Shown in pieces: positions 4,689-5,686 of a stretch of DNA of 5,686 bases. This stretch comes from Synechococcus sp. MED650 (GTDB lineage: Bacteria > Cyanobacteriota > Cyanobacteriia > PCC-6307 > Cyanobiaceae): the NCBI GenBank assembly GCA_002691345.1, contig NZHI01000030.1, positions 435-6,120 on the forward strand, read 5' to 3'. The translations under genes were made by a program, and so were the position numbers. The notes beneath the pieces are model-generated. The model searched no databases. It saw only the letters and a list, made by a program, of their open reading frames with translations, and had not been told where the DNA came from. The first letter of the stretch is position 1, and each line of letters opens with the position of its first letter.

Positions 4689-5686
4689 CGACATCCACCG
4701 CCACATCTCGTCGGATTGAGCAACGCTCGTTGCGCTTCGGAATCGGGGTTAACGCGGTGATGACGCTGGCTGGGTTTTCGGCCCATGTGCTGACCGGTTC
4801 CACGGCGTTGCTCCTGGATGGTCTGTATTCCGCAGTGCTGGTGGGCTCGTCCCTGATCGCGAGCCGAATTAGCCGCAACGTGGTGAGGCCTCCAGATCGC
4901 GCCTGGCCCTATGGATACGAGGGGCAAGAGGCCCTGTATGTGCTGTTTCGCTCTTTGGTACTGCTGGGGGTGATTGGGTTCGGTGTGGGCAGTGCCTCCG
5001 CGACCCTGTTGGATTGGTGGCGTGGGGTGCCGATTCCTCCACTACGCCTGGAGCCTGTGGCCTCTTACACCGCAGGGATGACAGCTCTCTGTGGCTTGCT
5101 GGCCTGGCGTCACCACAGTGATTGGCGTCGCACAGGCCGGGTGTCGCTGTTGTTGCTCATCGAAGCCCGTAATGCCCGGATCGATGCTGTGATCACCTCT
5201 GCCACCGGCCTGGCGCTGTTGGCTTCATCGCTGTTGCACGACACGCCGCTTCAATCAATTGCTCCGATCACCGATGCCCTTGTGGTTCTGGTGGTCAGCC
5301 TGGTGTTGCTCCGGGAGCCGGTGTCGGCCTTGCGTGAGGCACTGGCCCAGGCCGCTGGTTGTGCTGCTGATCCGGTGGTGTTGCAACGCACTCGCCGGCT
5401 GCTGATGGAGGAGTTGGTGGGGTTGCAGTTGCAGATGATGGACTTCACCGTTCAGCAGCTGGGCCGCACCGCTTTTGTGGTGGTGTACATCAATCCCATG
5501 CAGCCACAGGAAAGTGGGGTGATCGATGGTTTGCGTCACCACATCGATGCACGTTGTTCAGCCGATCTCGGCCGTCCGGTGCGTTCGGAGATCATCCTCA
5601 CGGCCACACCACCCATTCACCAGTCTGAGCTGGAGAGTGGATCGGCTGCTCAGGCCGGCCCCTTAGCGTCGTCGCCAATGAAGCAG
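4685..5686 (+). CDS. Cation-diffusion-facilitator-like transporter (3' end outside window)
   Basis: The frame is open from ATG 4685 to the window end (334 codons, no stop). It resembles the cation diffusion facilitator superfamily, closest by eye to the COG3965-type 'predicted Co/Zn/Cd transporter' group. Six hydrophobic segments lie at about 17-37, 38-61, 84-108, 123-141, 154-183 and 189-209. The motifs are ALLLDGLYS (41-49) in segment 2, [10 protein letters not shown] (75-84) between 2 and 3, and EARNARID (160-167) in segment 5. Residues about 211-310 form the cytoplasmic C-terminal domain; the Ser/Ala-rich tail after 312 suggests the end is near. Of the classical transport-site ligands (D45/D49 and H153/D157 in E. 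coli YiiP), Asp45 and Asp167 are kept, but the partners read Ser49 and Asn163, so metal and activity are uncertain. The ATG overlaps the trmFO stop by four bases, with no separate ribosome-binding site, implying translational coupling. Confidence 0.8.
   Translation, partial: MTTSTATSRRIEQRSLRFGIGVNAVMTLAGFSAHVLTGSTALLLDGLYSAVLVGSSLIASRISRNVVRPPDRAWPYGYEGQEALYVLFRSLVLLGVIGFGVGSASATLLDWWRGVPIPPLRLEPVASYTAGMTALCGLLAWRHHSDWRRTGRVSLLLLIEARNARIDAVITSATGLALLASSLLHDTPLQSIAPITDALVVLVVSLVLLREPVSALREALAQAAGCAADPVVLQRTRRLLMEELVGLQLQMMDFTVQQLGRTAFVVVYINPMQPQESGVIDGLRHHIDARCSADLGRPVRSEIILTATPPIHQSELESGSAAQAGPLASSPMKQ

Noticed and set aside
4314..4706. Minus-strand 130-codon frame across the trmFO/transporter junction
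   Set aside because: It covers the coding end of trmFO in a shadow frame; no recognisable motifs.

Overview
The window looks like a piece of a marine picocyanobacterial chromosome (Synechococcus/Cyanobium type). The evidence is a PsbY-like photosystem II subunit, a stand-alone gamma-class carbonic-anhydrase-like protein, a folate-dependent TrmFO, fairly GC-rich coding sequence, and start codons that mostly lack a Shine-Dalgarno site. The genus is inferred from content and style; no search was run.

Left part (1-869): no long gene. A terminator-shaped hairpin at 1-33 faces the minus strand. Upstream of it, at 234-413, is a 59-codon minus-strand gene for a small protein with twin CX3C motifs. 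It has a possible promoter (435-463) and a GGAAG ribosome-binding site. A weaker plus-strand candidate (657-824) encodes a 55-residue single-span peptide. The sequence around 230-510 is visibly AT-richer than the right half.

Centre (870-2281): a minus-strand block. In transcription order it holds tRNA-Lys(UUU), a GC-rich spacer with overlapping palindromes, a 30-residue membrane peptide, and, 9 nt later, a 380-residue FAD/NAD(P)-dependent amine-oxidase/renalase-like oxidoreductase. The oxidoreductase start codon sits in the loop of a perfect 8-bp hairpin, which suggests that its translation depends on the upstream peptide.

Right part (2458-5686): four genes on the plus strand, diverging from tRNA-Lys across a 176-nt spacer. 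They are a gamma-carbonic-anhydrase-family protein, a 70-residue protein whose second half is PsbY, trmFO (m5U54 tRNA methyltransferase), and a cation-diffusion-facilitator-like transporter that runs off the window. trmFO and the transporter overlap by 4 nt (ATGA). trmFO starts at a TTG directly after a 10-bp hairpin, with no accessible ribosome-binding site.

These genes do not form one pathway; most look like housekeeping genes of a photosynthetic cell. The points most worth a second look are the two short proteins below usual ORF cut-offs (59 and 30 residues), the extra membrane span on PsbY, hairpins placed at two start codons, and the changed metal-site residues in the transporter. I found no CRISPR array, insertion sequence or known defence system.
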